NCBI RefSeq assembly: GCF_030272615.1
Contig: NC_081412.1
Location: 102,476,796-102,540,795 of the forward strand
Direction of reading: 5' to 3'
Origin: Cryptomeria japonica
Taxonomy: Eukaryota > Streptophyta > Pinopsida > Cupressales > Cupressaceae
DNA length: 64,000 bases
Shown here: piece after piece, positions 50,244 through 63,000 of the stretch
Position numbering within the stretch: the stretch's first letter is position 1
Layout: the number at the start of each line of letters is the position of its first letter
The notes under the pieces: generated by a model
The model's database searches: none
Seen by the model: the letters and a program-made list of their open reading frames with translations, nothing else
Told to the model about the DNA's origin: nothing
Made by a program: the position numbers and the translations under genes

Positions 50244-50309
50244 CGGAACCCTTTCGGCCGAAACCTTTATGGCCATAACTATCTATGTGGAATGCCAAGT
50301 GGCAATCAC
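50244..50309 (-). repeat. Right inward-facing terminal motif block
   Basis: Read on the minus strand it holds GTGATTGCCAC..TGGCATT and then TTTCGGCCGAAAGGGTTCCG, in the same order as the left block at 10,021-10,089. Adjacent sequence to 50,170 has further GGTTCC/GGAACC and GACCGGTCG copies. Confidence 0.4.
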
Positions 50310-51300
50310 ATTAACAAGAATGTTGATTTTCTATATGTTGTGACTTCTGTAAAAAAATTCAATAGGTAAATTAAATTTATTAAAAAAAATAAAAAATACC
50401 CTTTTGTAGAGATTGAAGTCACGATTCTACTCATATAATTTTTATAATGTTTTGATTACATTTAATATATAAAAAATTAAAAAATACTACAAGTAGGTAT
50501 TCTTTTGTTCGGTAAGAGGCTGGTTTGAAAAAAAAATAAAAAAATCAAATAAGTTCAAAAGAATTTGAAAAAAATATGGCTCACTAGAGGAGAGATTCTT
50601 CTCCAAAATGGTATTTTTGGTTTTTTCATTATCATAAATTGAATGAACAAATTTTGGTGGGTGACAAAAACTATCAAATTTTGGTATATTCGACTTCCAA
50701 ATGCTATAATAAAGAAAATATAAATAAAAAATTAATTTTTTTTGATACACTATATATATATGTCATCTATAACAGATATCAAAATCAGAAAAAAGAAGTT
50801 GATTTAAATTTTCTTTTGTGGTGGGAACTAAACCCCCTGATTTTCAGCGTTTTTCAACAATAAAAAAATGGACTTTAAAGCTAAAAAAATATATAAATTA
50901 TTGACAAAAAAAATTGGAAAAAATAGTAGACTTAAACTTCACCAAAATTTACACATTTCATCAATATATATCATCTTCAAATTCAAAATAAAAATGCCAC
51001 TTTTATGGCAACGAAATTGAACAGTTATTGTTGTGTTAACCTTTTCCTTTGTAAAAGTGTGACACAGGTTTGCACTTTTACCCAAAAACCATTTATATTT
51101 TCAAGAGGGAAAATTTTTAAACTTTTGTCTTGATCCTTGATGATGATTCAGTTCCCCTTAATTGTGTTGCTAATATGAAAGATCTCCAAACTGAATTTGA
51201 TCGAAGAAGAATCAACAAACTAGAAAATGACAAGTGGCAATTGGAAATGAAATGACCAAGACACTAAAATATGATGATCCATTGAAATTCAAATCAATCA
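50310..51300. other. AT-rich DNA, no gene seen
   Basis: No supported gene. A 15-base inverted repeat (50,395-50,409 with 50,487-50,501, two mismatches) is the only structure noted. Confidence 0.5.
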
Positions 51301-51303
51301 CAC

Positions 51304-52668
51304 TCAGTTCCACTTGATAACCATAAGATACTTATGGTTTGCTTGATCTAGAAAGGTCCTTATAAAAACAACTAAAGTGTAATACAACTTGCACCCTTTT
51401 ATTTTTTGGTCTATTGTCTTGAAGTTCTTAAGAAAATTGAAAGTAAATAGAAGAACACTAAAAAGACAACTTGTAAATGCATCAATATTTTGAATGGTCG
51501 AGATATTTCTCCTACCATTGGAAGGCATAGTCATTGGGCCATTTGTACTCTTGGAGGTAAGGAATATGTGCCAAGTCTTCTCTCCATTTGTTATCTAGCA
51601 ATGTCCTAAATTCAATGATGAACTTATATATCTATTTTCTATTCAATTACCCTATCAATTGTAAGATTGAAAGCCTAAACATTTATCTATTGTTCCCCAT
51701 ATAATTGCAATAACAACATTAGCAGAATTTGATGAAATTACTCCTTCTAATCCTCCAATTTCTTAATTTGTCCATTCTCATCTAGTATCTCGAGGCTCAA
51801 CCAATGTTAAAATGTATGGAAAGAATCAATTTTGGCCTTTATCTTGTGCTCACTTTTCGGTATGAATTGGTGCTCATCTATTACCATTCTAGCCATATTC
51901 TTTGTAGCTTTTATGCTAGGTGGAGCACTTGGATTGTGTTGAGTCACTTTTCACAATGTAATCAAAATATGTTGTGCTAGCTACCACCTTTCATAGAGAG
52001 GCTTGATAATTGGAGCATTATTCTTTAATTGTTCCAATACCTACAACAAGGTTTGGTAGTTGTTATACACATCATCAATTTTATCAATTACATTCTTCAA
52101 CCTATGGCTTAAGACCTTCTCCAAGGTTGCAATTATTTGATATTTTACTCCTACTCTTTTTTCTACTATTTTTCCCTCTTACTTTTCAATTATACCTACC
52201 CATTCTTCCCTCATTGCATCTACCTATGCCTTTGTGAACATACTTGAAGATAGGGTTGTAATAGCAAAAGGCTAGTATACTACCATTTCTATGCTTGGAG
52301 GAGGTGGAACAATACTTGATAAAGAACCTTGATTTAGTCTCACATTTTCCATATACAATCTATTGATCTCTTCATTCATCACCACTTATGTTTTCTCATA
52401 TTCCTCTACTCTCTTTTCCAAAAAAATTATAGCTTCTTGGGTGAACATACTAGAGTGTATAATCATTGTAACTGCCTCCAAAGCTAAGGCATTTGACAAT
52501 ATATTTGTCAAAGCATTACCTTTCATTTCTTTCACAACCTCTAATAGCGGCTTATTTTTTCCCTTGGCTTTAGCCCAATATTCTAATGTTTTAATATTTG
52601 AGTTATACCTCGATCCATTGACACCTTGTTATGTATTGAATTATGTAACTAAAATAGGATCTTCTTAA
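51304..52668 (-). pseudogene. Decayed coding region, unrecognised
   Basis: On the minus strand a frame can be followed from about 52,450 (MNEEINRLYMENVRLNQGSL) leftward through KVLSHRLKNVIDKIDD and APIIKPLYERW to about 51.3 kb, with many stops. Several stops are TAG where glutamine fits, for example ERW-TAG-LAQH and LL-TAG-VLEQ. The start is coiled-coil-like. No known domain was recognised; it may be the Gag-like or accessory ORF of another element. Confidence 0.4.
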
Positions 52669-52718
52669 CCCCTCATTTGATCAAACAAAAATATCTATTA
52701 CAAATCTCAATTTGGGAT

Positions 52719-53690
52719 TGTTGGTGTAATTATTTAATCATCTTGGATATAATTACACTTTACTTAAGTTTACTTAGGTACATGAATTTCATTGTAGTTT
52801 GCATATGGGACACTTAGGGAGATGTGCATACATTGGGAGTGTGTATGTAGGACAATTTCCACCTTTTATGGTGTGATCTTGTTGTTACATTTCACCTTCG
52901 ATGGGTGATCCACCTCATGTGGAATAGTTTTCTATTTCTCCTGCCTGCCCCTACCTACCCTTGAATTTCATTGAGCCACATGTCATCATTGTGTTCTCTC
53001 TTGTCTCTTAGCTTTTCCTTTATAAACAGGCTCATCTACATTCTACACAATTCTTAACAACAACTTGATGATCTAGTTGATCACATTTTGCATCATTGAT
53101 AGGAATACAATTTATTCTTGTCACATTTTGTTCTCTCTTATTTGTGCTTTCCATTTCCTCTAGATCTTGGAAAATTCTCACATGGTATCAGAGCCATTAG
53201 AGTGCCATTGGTTTGCCAAATAAGAGAAATTTGGGGTTTTGCATTTTGGAGCTTTCTATTGCAAGTTATTATTGGAGCTTGTTGGGTCAAATCTGAGGTC
53301 ACCATTGGATTGAGGAGGTTTTAGAAAGTCATAATCACCTTTTGTTTTGTCCAAATCCAACATTTGAGGCCAAATCTAGAGACGTTTGAAGGTGGAGGGT
53401 GGTGACTTGTCTCAGCAGCGATCTACAATTTTGGAGCATTTTTGGCCAAATCCGTCATCACCATCATGCTCAAAAGGCCCCCAAAACTTCAAGATTGACT
53501 GTTAATTCGTCAAAATAGGCCTTCGTTACCTTGAGTTGAAAAAATTTCCCCTCCCTGACCATCGTACAGATTTGTAGGTACAGGTCTGATTTAAATCGAA
53601 TTTATTAAATTTGTTTTGGGGGGCAGGGGGGGGACACGCGTTATTTAAATTTTTTTTTGGGGAGGGGGGGCTTTTATTACGAGGCCCGTA
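52719..53690 (+). mobile_element. Element J: LTR and start of an LTR retrotransposon, truncated
   Basis: A short LTR-like unit at 52,719-53,182 (464 bases, TGTTGGTGTAAT to TTCTCACA) is followed at once by the primer site TGGTATCAGAGCC and by a leader reading GTCACCATTGGATT. The leader runs into G-rich low-complexity sequence (about 53,620-53,672) and ends at the LTR of element H. No second LTR was found. A TTTGGGAT tract just before 52,719 resembles a weak polypurine tract. Confidence 0.65.
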
Positions 53691-53699
53691 GGCCCTTTA

Positions 53700-55259
53700 T
53701 GTTGGCATAATTGATGGTGTTGGCACAACCAATTCATCAATTAGTATTTTTATTAATGACCAACACTTACCAGTCAATAAGGCCAAGCTCATAGGCAAGA
53801 AGATGTGGTAAACCTCAATGGTTTACTCATGGCTGCAAACAGTATGGAGGATTCAGTGCTTCCCAAATATGCATCATTGACACACTTAAGAAGTGTGTGA
53901 TTGGAAGGCTAATCCTTTGAAGGCAAAATAGAGTAGCCGACTGGTCAATCAAGCACCTGATAGGTATTCAAACTGGAAGATGAAATGGTGATGCGGTCAC
54001 AAGAGGTGACTTAGATTGTAGTTTAGTAGTCTTATGCATGACCAGAGCACTCTTGACAGATAGGTGATCAATCTAATTGATGATCAGTGACCGGTGGCAA
54101 AAGGTTAAGAGCTACATCGGTGAACTGGTGATACAGATTGAAGGATGATATCCTCCAGGAATCTCAGAGCAGTGACTGGTAAGTTGGATCCGATGACCAA
54201 AGGTGAGCCAATCATGGCAATATATCATCAAACAAACAGATAGTGAAGTCTACTGCAATTAACAATCAATTAAAGTGAGATTTGTGCGGACTTTTTGGTT
54301 CACATTAAAAAGATAGAACATGACGTAGAGGTTGGTGAAATTATGAGTTGCAGAGGAAATTAAGGATGAGTCATTGGCAAGATTGATTGAGAGCATGCAA
54401 AGAGAGTGTAGGAAGATTCAGAAAGTTTTGAATTTAAATCTAATGAGTTTTGTATAAAGGTTTCTGGCAAAAACAAAAAAGTTTGATCGTAAAAATTGCA
54501 AAGTGCAATTCTGAGGAGAGGTGATCCAACAAGATGAGAAGAGGACATAACTTCTAAGAGAATAACAGAGTGGTGAAGAGAGTGTGCCGAGCTCAGATAG
54601 TGTGAAGAGCAGAGAAATAATGCAGAGTAAGTGTGATGTAGAGCACCGGTAGAGTGCAAATCAAGTGTAATCGGTAGTCAAACTAAAGAGCTTCATTTGG
54701 ATCTAATTAAGCTAAGAGTAGCTATTATAGCAGACCATTATCTTTGTTGTTTTCAAATAACTACAACAGTAAAATCCCTTAACAAGGTGGAATTTAATAG
54801 GTCCCTTTGTAAAATATTTTAATCAGGTGGAGTTTAACGGGTCCCTTTGTAAAATACCTTAACCGGGTGACATCTTAAATGATGATCCTAAGTCCTTTAA
54901 CAAGGCTACCTCTAACAGGGTAAAGGTTCTAATAGGCCTTAAAGAAAATCCCTTAACTGGGTGACATCTAACAGTGTCTTTGTAATCTCCTAATAGGGAT
55001 GGCTCCTCATCGGGCGTACTCTAGAAGAGTGCATATTTTGTGAGTTTCTACTCACACCATGATTTTCTCGCATTTGGGTTTCCACATGATAAATCTTGGT
55101 AGTCTTGTGTGTTACATTTTTGTGTGCATGTTTCTTATCAATACTGCTTATACTGATAAGTGTTAAGTTTAAATAAGAAGTTTTGATTAAGGTTAAATCT
55201 ATAATAATCAATATAGTGAAGATTCACCCCTTCCCTATCAGCACCGGTTGCAACTAACA
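53700..55259 (+). repeat. 5' LTR of element H
   Basis: 1560 bases, TGTTGGCATAATTG to GTTGCAACTAACA. Contains repeated CCTTAAC(A/C)GGGTGAC-like words between 54,770 and 55,000. The C-tract box is degenerate (GATTCACCCCTTCCCTATCAG). Confidence 0.85.
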
Positions 55260-55322
55260 ATTGGTATCAGAGCCTTGGTCCTTAGATTCAGAAGAGCTTA
55301 ACAACTTAAGGAAATATCCAAG

Positions 55323-58300
55323 ATGATGTGAAAGGAGGGCCCCAAGTTCTCTAAGGAGAATTACATATTATGGTGTGGTAGAATGAACCTTTACCTAAGA
55401 ACCCTAGGAGGTCATTATTGGAATCATATAATCATAGAGTAAAATGAACCTACAAGGGTTCTCACTATAGATCAGATCAAAGAGAAGCAAGATAACATTG
55501 CAACTATGGATATGATTGCTAGTACTCTATCTGATAATGAGTATGCTAAGGTTCAAGATCTAAAAACAGCCTATGAGATGTGGAGTAAGCTAAAGACTGT
55601 CTATGGAGGAGATCCTCATGTAAACAAGACTATGGTGGATAGTTTGAGAGGCAAATTCAATGAGATGAGGATGCAAGAAGGAGAAAATATAGAACAATAC
55701 AACAAAAGAATAAATGATGTGGTAAATTCCATCAGAAGTGTTGGAGGAAAACTTGAAGAAGATGATGTGGTCAGCAAAATCTTGAGAACCTTGCTATCAC
55801 AATATGCCATAAGGGTTTCTGTAATTCAGGAACTCTGATCTTTGGGAATAGTTAATGTTACCCTTGACTCCCTGATCGGTAAGTTGACTGCCTTTGAACT
55901 GAGCAACTATGATAACCGTATGCCTAAGATTGATGTTGCCTTCAAATCTTCCATGACACTTGCACCAACAATGAGAAGAAAAGAAACTAGAAGTAGTTCT
56001 ATTGTCAGAACTAGACATTCTCATGAACATGACAACTTGTTATCTAAAGAATGGGAACAAGATGAGCTTGAAGCCCTAATAAAAAGAAGGTTGCCAAGAG
56101 GAAAAAGGAAGTATAGAGGTAAACTACCCCTGAATTGTTTCTCATGTAATAAAATAGGTCATATTGCATCCAGATGTCCTGACAATGATAGGAAGGATAA
56201 CTTTAGAAGATAAAAAGAGAAGAGAAAGGAGTGCTATCTTGCAGAAGAAGGAGTTACTGATGAAGAATCATAAGGATTTGATGGAGAAGAGATTGCATTT
56301 GTAATGGTAAAGGAATATAGCACAGAGGAAAGTGATATGGTATTGATTTCTAGTTCAAACCGGTGTGGAGACTAGGTAATAAATAGTGGTTGCACTCACC
56401 ACATGACTGGTGACAGGAACACATTTCTCAACATGGAGGATTGTGATGGAGGATTGGTGAGATTCGGCAATGGTGCTCCCTGTGCGGTTAAAGGTAAGGG
56501 ATCTATTACCCTAAATGATAAAACCAATTGTGAAGATATTTACTAGGTAGAAGGGCTAAAGTATAGTTTGTTAAGTGTTGCACAACTTAACAATAAGGGT
56601 TACCGGTTGGAGTTTAATGAAGGAATATGCAAAATAAGTGATAAATTAGGAGGTTTGATTGCTACCGGTAAACAAACCAAAGGTAATCTATTCTATCTAG
56701 ACACCAGTGTAGGAAATTTCCTAATGGAAAAGGTAGAAGACAGTTGGCTGTGGCACAAAATATTGTCTCATGTTAATTTTAATAGCATAGCGAAGGTTAG
56801 TAGAATGAAGTCTGTCAGAGGTATGTCTGACATTATGAAACCTAAGAATTCTATGTGTAAAGATTGCCAGCTAGGAAAGTTGATCGGATCTAGTTTCCGC
56901 AACAAATCTTATTCATCTAAGAATGTGATGGATCTAGTGCATACAAATTTGTGTGGTCCTATGAGGATTAAGAGTTTCTACGGAGACTGATACTTCATGT
57001 TGTTTGTAGATGATTTCTCAAGAATGATGTGGGTTGTATTCTTGAAATAAAAATCTAAAGCCTTTCAGAAGTTCAAGGTCTTCAAGGCTCGAGTGGAGAG
57101 AGGAACCGGTAAGAGTCTAAAATTCTTGAGATCAGATAGAGGAGGAGAGTTCACCTCTCAAGAGTTCATAAATTACTATGAAGAATAGGGGATTATGAGG
57201 CAGATGTTTGCACCTAAAACACCTCAATAGAATGGAGTTGCTGAAAGAAGAAACAAAACTCCAATTGATTGTGCAAGGACTCTAATGATATAGAAGGATA
57301 TTCCACATGTCTTCTAGAGAGAAGCAATGAGTATTGATGTTTATACTTTGAACCAGATTCAGGTGAAGAAGGGGACAAATAAGACTCCCTATGAATTATG
57401 GTGTGAATACTCACCTAATGTGAGTTACTTCAAGGTATTTGGAAGCAGGTGTTAGATTAAGAGGTATGAGTACTCTAGAAAGTTCAATCCTAGGAGTGAT
57501 GAAGGAACCTGCTTAGGTTAATCCACAAAGAGTAAAGCATACCGATGTTTGAACAAAAGGACTGGTAAGATTGTGGAGAGTGAAAATGTCAGAGTGGATG
57601 AGTTCTTTGAGAAAAATGAATAGGATGACAAGAATGAACCAAAGGACTATCAAGGATTTGTTTACACTGTACCGAAAGAACCTGGTGTAGAGAATCCTAA
57701 TGTAGCTGCAAATGAGGAAACATGTGAAGTAGAACCCGCACAACTGGTAGAAGAAGATCAGATAAATGAACTGATACAACCAAGGTATGCCAGAAAAAAT
57801 CATCTTGCTGACAATATCATTGGTGATAAAAATGTAGGAGTATTGACTAGAAGAAAAGCAAGGGAGAGTACCTATCTGCTCTCTAAAATTAAGCCCAAAA
57901 CAACAAAGGAGGCTCTAAAAGATGAAGACTGGATCAAATCTATGGATGAAGAATTGGAGCAGATTGAGAAAAATGAAACTTGGATCCTTGTGCCCAGATC
58001 GAAGAACAAAAATGTAATAGGCACCAAGTGGGTTTTTAGAAACAAAATGGATGAAACTAATCAAGTAGTAAGAAACAAAGAAAGATTAGTATGCATAGGA
58101 AGAAGGTTTAGACTATGGAGAGACCTTTGCACCAGTGGCCAGACTGGAAGGAGTCAAAATCTTGCTTGCTTATGTTGCCTATAGGAATTTCAAGGTCTAC
58201 CAAATGGATGTCAGATCGACATTCTTGAATGGTGTTCTAGAGGAAGAAGTGTACATTGAGAAACTAGAAGGGTTTGCTTCAGAAGATGGAAGAGACATGG

Positions 58301-58336
58301 TATGCAAGCTGAAAAAGGATCTGTATGGACTAAAAC
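55323..58336 (+). pseudogene. gag and partial pol of element H
   Basis: Gag starts near 55,323 (ATG ATG then an early TGA) and contains the knuckle CFSCNKIGHIASRC near 56.14 kb. Protease reads VINSGCTHHMTGD near 56.38 kb, so the catalytic Asp of DSG is now Asn, after a TAG at the Trp position. Pre-integrase (LWHKILSHVNF..CKDC) and integrase (RSDRGGEF, then PQ-TAG-NG near 57.22 kb) follow. Reverse transcriptase has MDVRSTFLNG near 58.2 kb, and the frame ends at LYGLK where element I is inserted. Stops include TAG at Q and W positions and several TAA at Q positions. Confidence 0.88.
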
Positions 58337-59743
58337 TGATAATATGATGAAACTATAATGATCCAGTCAACTACTAAGAGGGGGCGTGAATTAGTAGATA
58401 GAAAATATACTAAAATTTCACCAAACTTAATTCCAACTTAGAAAGAGCTTGCCAAACTAACTGGTTTAGTCACTGTATCAAAAACTGCAACTGCACTGTC
58501 CAACTTTACCAGTTGACCAAAACATCAATGATACAATGCAACAGATCTAAAACTTAAATACCATTTAACCAAAACATTAAACCACTTTACTAACATTAGT
58601 AATAGCTCATTTTAGATTACTTCCGATCATCTAAATATATCTAAGTGGATTTATCAGTTATTGATATCAAAACACATCCCCACAATCATTCACCACTTGA
58701 CACAATGATTTTCACATGGAAACCCAAATGGGAAAAACCATGGCGGGGATGAATACCCACAAGTATTTTGAACTCTTCTAAAGTTCACCCTATTAGGAGC
58801 CAAGCATTGTTATAAGCTTATACAATAATGTCATGTTAAGAATAGAATTGGTTAAGGACCACCCAGTTAAGGGATTGACTACAATACCCTATTAAAGGCA
58901 ATACCCTATTAGAGGTAACCTCGATAGAGGATTTTAAATCCAATATAATGGATCACCTAGTTAGAGGATTTAAACAACACTAGCCCTGTTAAAGCTTGCT
59001 CAGGGGATTTAACTATTGTAATGGTTAGAGAATAACAGGTTCTTTGCTGATATGGAAATAGAACTTCCTTGCTTAGTCAGATCCTTTTCTGCTCCTATCT
59101 GCCTTCACAACATTCTGTAGACACTCCTTCTAGTTCAGAAACAAACACACTACCACTCTTAACCAAATTGGCAATACAATTACAAAACAACTCATCGACC
59201 TTATAAGAAAATACAATAGGTCAGTAACACAACACCTACAAATCTCATAGAGATTACAAACATATAGGTTCAATCATAACCTTTGGATTACATAAGAGTC
59301 AACTACACATTGTTCTAGACAACATCAACTGCTTCTGGATCACCACACATTGGATCCTGTATCTCATCACACATTTTTTACTTCATGCTATGCATTTGCT
59401 CATTCCCAAGATAAATAGTTATCTTCACATGCCAAATCCACTTTGACACTCATCACGTGCATCATGCTTACATGGCATCTTAATCTTTGATCACCATTCA
59501 GTCATAGATCATCACAATTGATTCTCCAAGCTCTATCGGTTAGGGTTCTACATATCAACTAGTTAGGGTTACTAGTTGATCACTCTGCTTCAATAATAAT
59601 ACCAATACTAGTTTCCTTCACTGATTTATTACCAGTTGCTTTACTGCATCATTACCGGTTGCAATACAACTTCATTACCGCTCAGTATTGACATCAATGA
59701 CAACATTATACTTAATTAATGCAATCTCCATGCAATGCCAACA
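58337..59743 (-). repeat. 3' LTR of element I
   Basis: 1407 bases, plus-strand ends TGATAATATGATGAAAC and ATGCCAACA, related to 18,941-20,366. The C-tract box is present as CTACTAAGAGGGGGCGTGAAT. Confidence 0.9.
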
Positions 59744-60073
59744 ATCTCCCCCTTTGGGATCGATGGCAATACAAATATCAATACCCTTTGATTGTGATGA
59801 TTGAGAGTAAAGCACATCCCTAGGTATTGGAATCCTGGTTTACATTTTTCATATACTCTCCTTCAACTGTATATTCATATCTTTAGCTAGTAACTAGCTA
59901 TCAATTATATATAGTTCTTCTCTCGCTTTGACAAAAATTCCAAAGTGAAGGTGAACCATTTCATGCTTCATCGATCTGCAACTAGGTACTCCCACTGTGG
60001 AGTAGCTCTACTCTTCACCAATCCTACTTCAAGATTTTCAATAGGCTCCAGGATTGATGGCTTTCCCATCTAC

Positions 60074-63000
60074 TTAATTGACTTCATGTAGGGTTACAAC
60101 CCCTAACTTACCTCTAAGATACTCAAATGTAGCCTTAGGTAGAGGTTTAGTAAAAATATCTGCAAGTTGTTCTTTTGTAGATACATGCTCCAATGACACA
60201 TCTTTACTTTGCACTTTCTCTCTCAGGAAATGACACTTTAGCTCAATATGCTTTGTCCTAGCATGCAACACTGGGTTCTTTGAAATATTTATAGCACTTG
60301 TGTTATCACATAAAATCCTTACCTATTCTGATATCTTCAACTTGAAACCTTCCAAAATATGTTTAATCTAGATTGCTTGGGTACAATTCATATATGCTAT
60401 AACATATTCAGCTTTTGCAATTGATTGAGAGATACAATTCTATTTCTTGTTGCTCCAAGACACTAGTCTGCATCTAAGAAAAAATGCTCCTCTGGTTGTA
60501 CTCTTCCCGTCATCAACATTTCCTGCCCAGTCTGCATCTGTATAGACTTTTAAATCAAAATCTCCTGCGTACAGATACCATAATCCATAATAAATTATGC
60601 CTTTCAAATATCTGAAAATTCTTTTGGTTACTACCATGTGTCTCCTTCAGGATTTTCTGAAATCTGGTAACCAATCCTACTGCATGAGCAATATCTGGTC
60701 TAATGTGGACAATATAATGTAGTTTACCTATCATGTACCTATACTCATTTTCATCCACTGATGCAGAATCATCCTCCTTAGACAATTTACAACCTATAAC
60801 CATTGGTGTTCCAACTGGTTTGTAGTCTCCCTTTCCAAAAGTCTTCAATACTTCTATCACATATTTGGACTATGTGATGAAAATACCTTCCTTCATCTAT
60901 TGGATTTGCAGACCTATGAAATTTTTTATCTTACCTACCAGTGACATCTCAAAATAATTCTTCATTTAATTAGAAAAATCATGACACATATCATCATTTC
61001 CTCCAAAAATGATATCATCCACAAATACCTCACTTACTAGTATCTTATCTCCTTCTGTCTTGAGATATATGTTACTGTCTTCACTAGTTCTCTAAAAACC
61101 TATCTTCACCAAGTGAGAGTGCAATATTTCATACCATGCTCTTGGTGCTTTCTTTAGTCCATATAATGCCTTATGTACTTTGCACACCATGTCCTTTTCT
61201 ATAATTAAAGCATAACCATCTGGCTATTGAATGTAGACTTCCTCTTCCAATATTCCATTTAGAAATGTTGACTTAACATCCATCTGATATACTTTGAATC
61301 ATGTGTATGCTGCAAATGCAAGTAGAGTCCTTACTCCTTCCAATCTTGCAATTGGTGCAAATATCTCACCATAGTCTTCACCTTCTTCTTGTGCATATCA
61401 TTTGCATACCAGCCTGGCCTTATTTTTGACCACTACTCCATCTTCATTCAGTTTATATATGAATACCCATTTTGTACCTATTACATTCTTGTTCTCTAGT
61501 CTGGGTACCAATGTCCAAGTATTGTTCTTTTCTATCTAGTCAAGTTCTTCTTCCATTGCCTTGATCCAGTCTTCATCTGCAAATACCTCTTTTTCAGTTC
61601 TAGGCTCAATGGTGGAAATCATACAAGAGTTCTCTCTAAGCCTTGTTCTAGTTAGTAAACCTACATTCATGTCTCCAATAATCTAATTGGGGCTATGATT
61701 GAGTCTAACATACCTTGGAATAACATGATCTTGTTTTTGAGGTTCTTCTTCTTCTTCACTTTATTCATCTTCTGTTGGGCCTTCTTGTTCCAGTTGAACT
61801 AAGGATTCTCTGTTCTATTCTCCAACTTCTAGCTTCACCAGTTTCAATTCCAAAAATAGTGTGTAAGGTTCTTCTTCTTCCTTCTCTTCATTGGTTTCTC
61901 CTCATTTCTCAAAAAACTCATCAACTTGGACATTTACACTTTTAATGATCTTCTTAGTCAGGTAGTTGTAACACTTGTAAGCTTTTATCTTGGTGGAGTA
62001 ACCAAGAAATATCTTCATTACTCTTGGCATCAAAATTACCAACATAATCACCTGTTTTGATAAAACATCTACTACCAAAATTTTTAAAGTAACTAACATT
62101 AGGTGATCTATCATACCAATACTCATAGGGAGTTTTTTCCTTACCTCTTTTAACCAGTATCTGGTTCATTGTGTAAACAGATGTGCTGACATCTTCTCTC
62201 CAGAATGTCTTAGCTACACCTCCTTGAATTAGCATAGTCCTAGCAGCTTCAACTACTGACCATTTTTTTCCTTTCTGCTATGGTGTCCTAGGTGAAGAAA
62301 GTTGCATCTTAATTCCATTGTCTTCATAGTATCTAGTGAATTCCTCTGAAGTAAATTCACCACCTTGATCAGTTCTTAAGCACTTTATCTTCTTTCCACT
62401 TTCATTTTCAACTAAGGCCCTAAATGCCTTAAACTTGCTAAATGCTTTTGTCTTGTCTTTCAAGAATGTGACCCACATCATCCTCAAGCAATCATCGGTA
62501 AATATCATTAAATACTGATCACCTTGAATACTCCTAGTCCTCATTGGTCCACAAAGGTCAGTATGAACCAAATCTAGCAAATGTTCTACTAAGAAAGATT
62601 TTCTCTTGAAAGTTGAGCATGTCATTTTCCCTAATTGACATTACTTGCACAAAGTATTCACCAGTTTGTCCAACTGTTGGAAACCTCTTACTGATTTGGA
62701 CTTATTGACTTACAATGTTATCAAAATTTACATGACAAAATCTTTGATACCAAAGCCAACTATCTTATACTTTTGCAATTAAACAATTGTTGACTTTAGA
62801 GCTTAAATGAAACAAGTTATCTCTGGCCTATTTGTCAGTTACAATCATCTCACCTTTGCTTCCATAAATCTTGCAGACTCCATTCTTGAATTATAGTGGG
62901 TAACCTTTGTCATTGAGTTGAGAAACACTCTAAAGATTGTGTTTCAATCCTTCAACCCAATAGACATCATTTGCACTACTCTTACCATTTAGAGAGATGG

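Larger units (their letters stand above)
10019..50309. mobile_element. Putative DNA transposon (about 9.2 kb without insertions) with two convergent genes
   Basis: Both ends carry related sequence in inverted orientation. On the left, GTGGCAGCCAC..TGGCATGG at 10,021-10,046 is followed by a 21-base block at 10,069-10,089. On the right, read on the minus strand, a GTGATTGCCAC..TGGCATT segment (50,309-50,291) is followed by a block at 50,264-50,244 that matches the left block at 17 of 21 positions. Each end is followed inward by a TATA box and a GT splice donor, and then by a gene pointing inward. Subtracting the nested LTR elements (11,462-14,662, 18,941-32,964 and 33,592-47,418) leaves about 9.2 kb. 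Exact termini and a target duplication were not found, so the outer limits are approximate. It could instead be a host locus whose two genes share duplicated promoters. Confidence 0.4.
53700..58336 (+). mobile_element. Element H: SIRE-like copia retrotransposon, 3' part cut off by I
   Basis: 5' LTR 53,700-55,259, primer site TTGGTATCAGAGCC from 55,261, and gag-pol from 55,323. The sequence stops within reverse transcriptase at 58,336, where the LTR of element I begins. The rest of H and its 3' LTR should lie beyond the window, to the right of element I. The LTR family is distinct from C/E, D/I and G. Confidence 0.88.

Noticed and set aside
53620-53699. Sequence join or vector at the G-rich low-complexity stretch
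   Set aside because: The stretch is odd, but it continues between a recognisable element J leader and the clean start of the H LTR. There is no vector-like sequence, so it is noted inside element J only.
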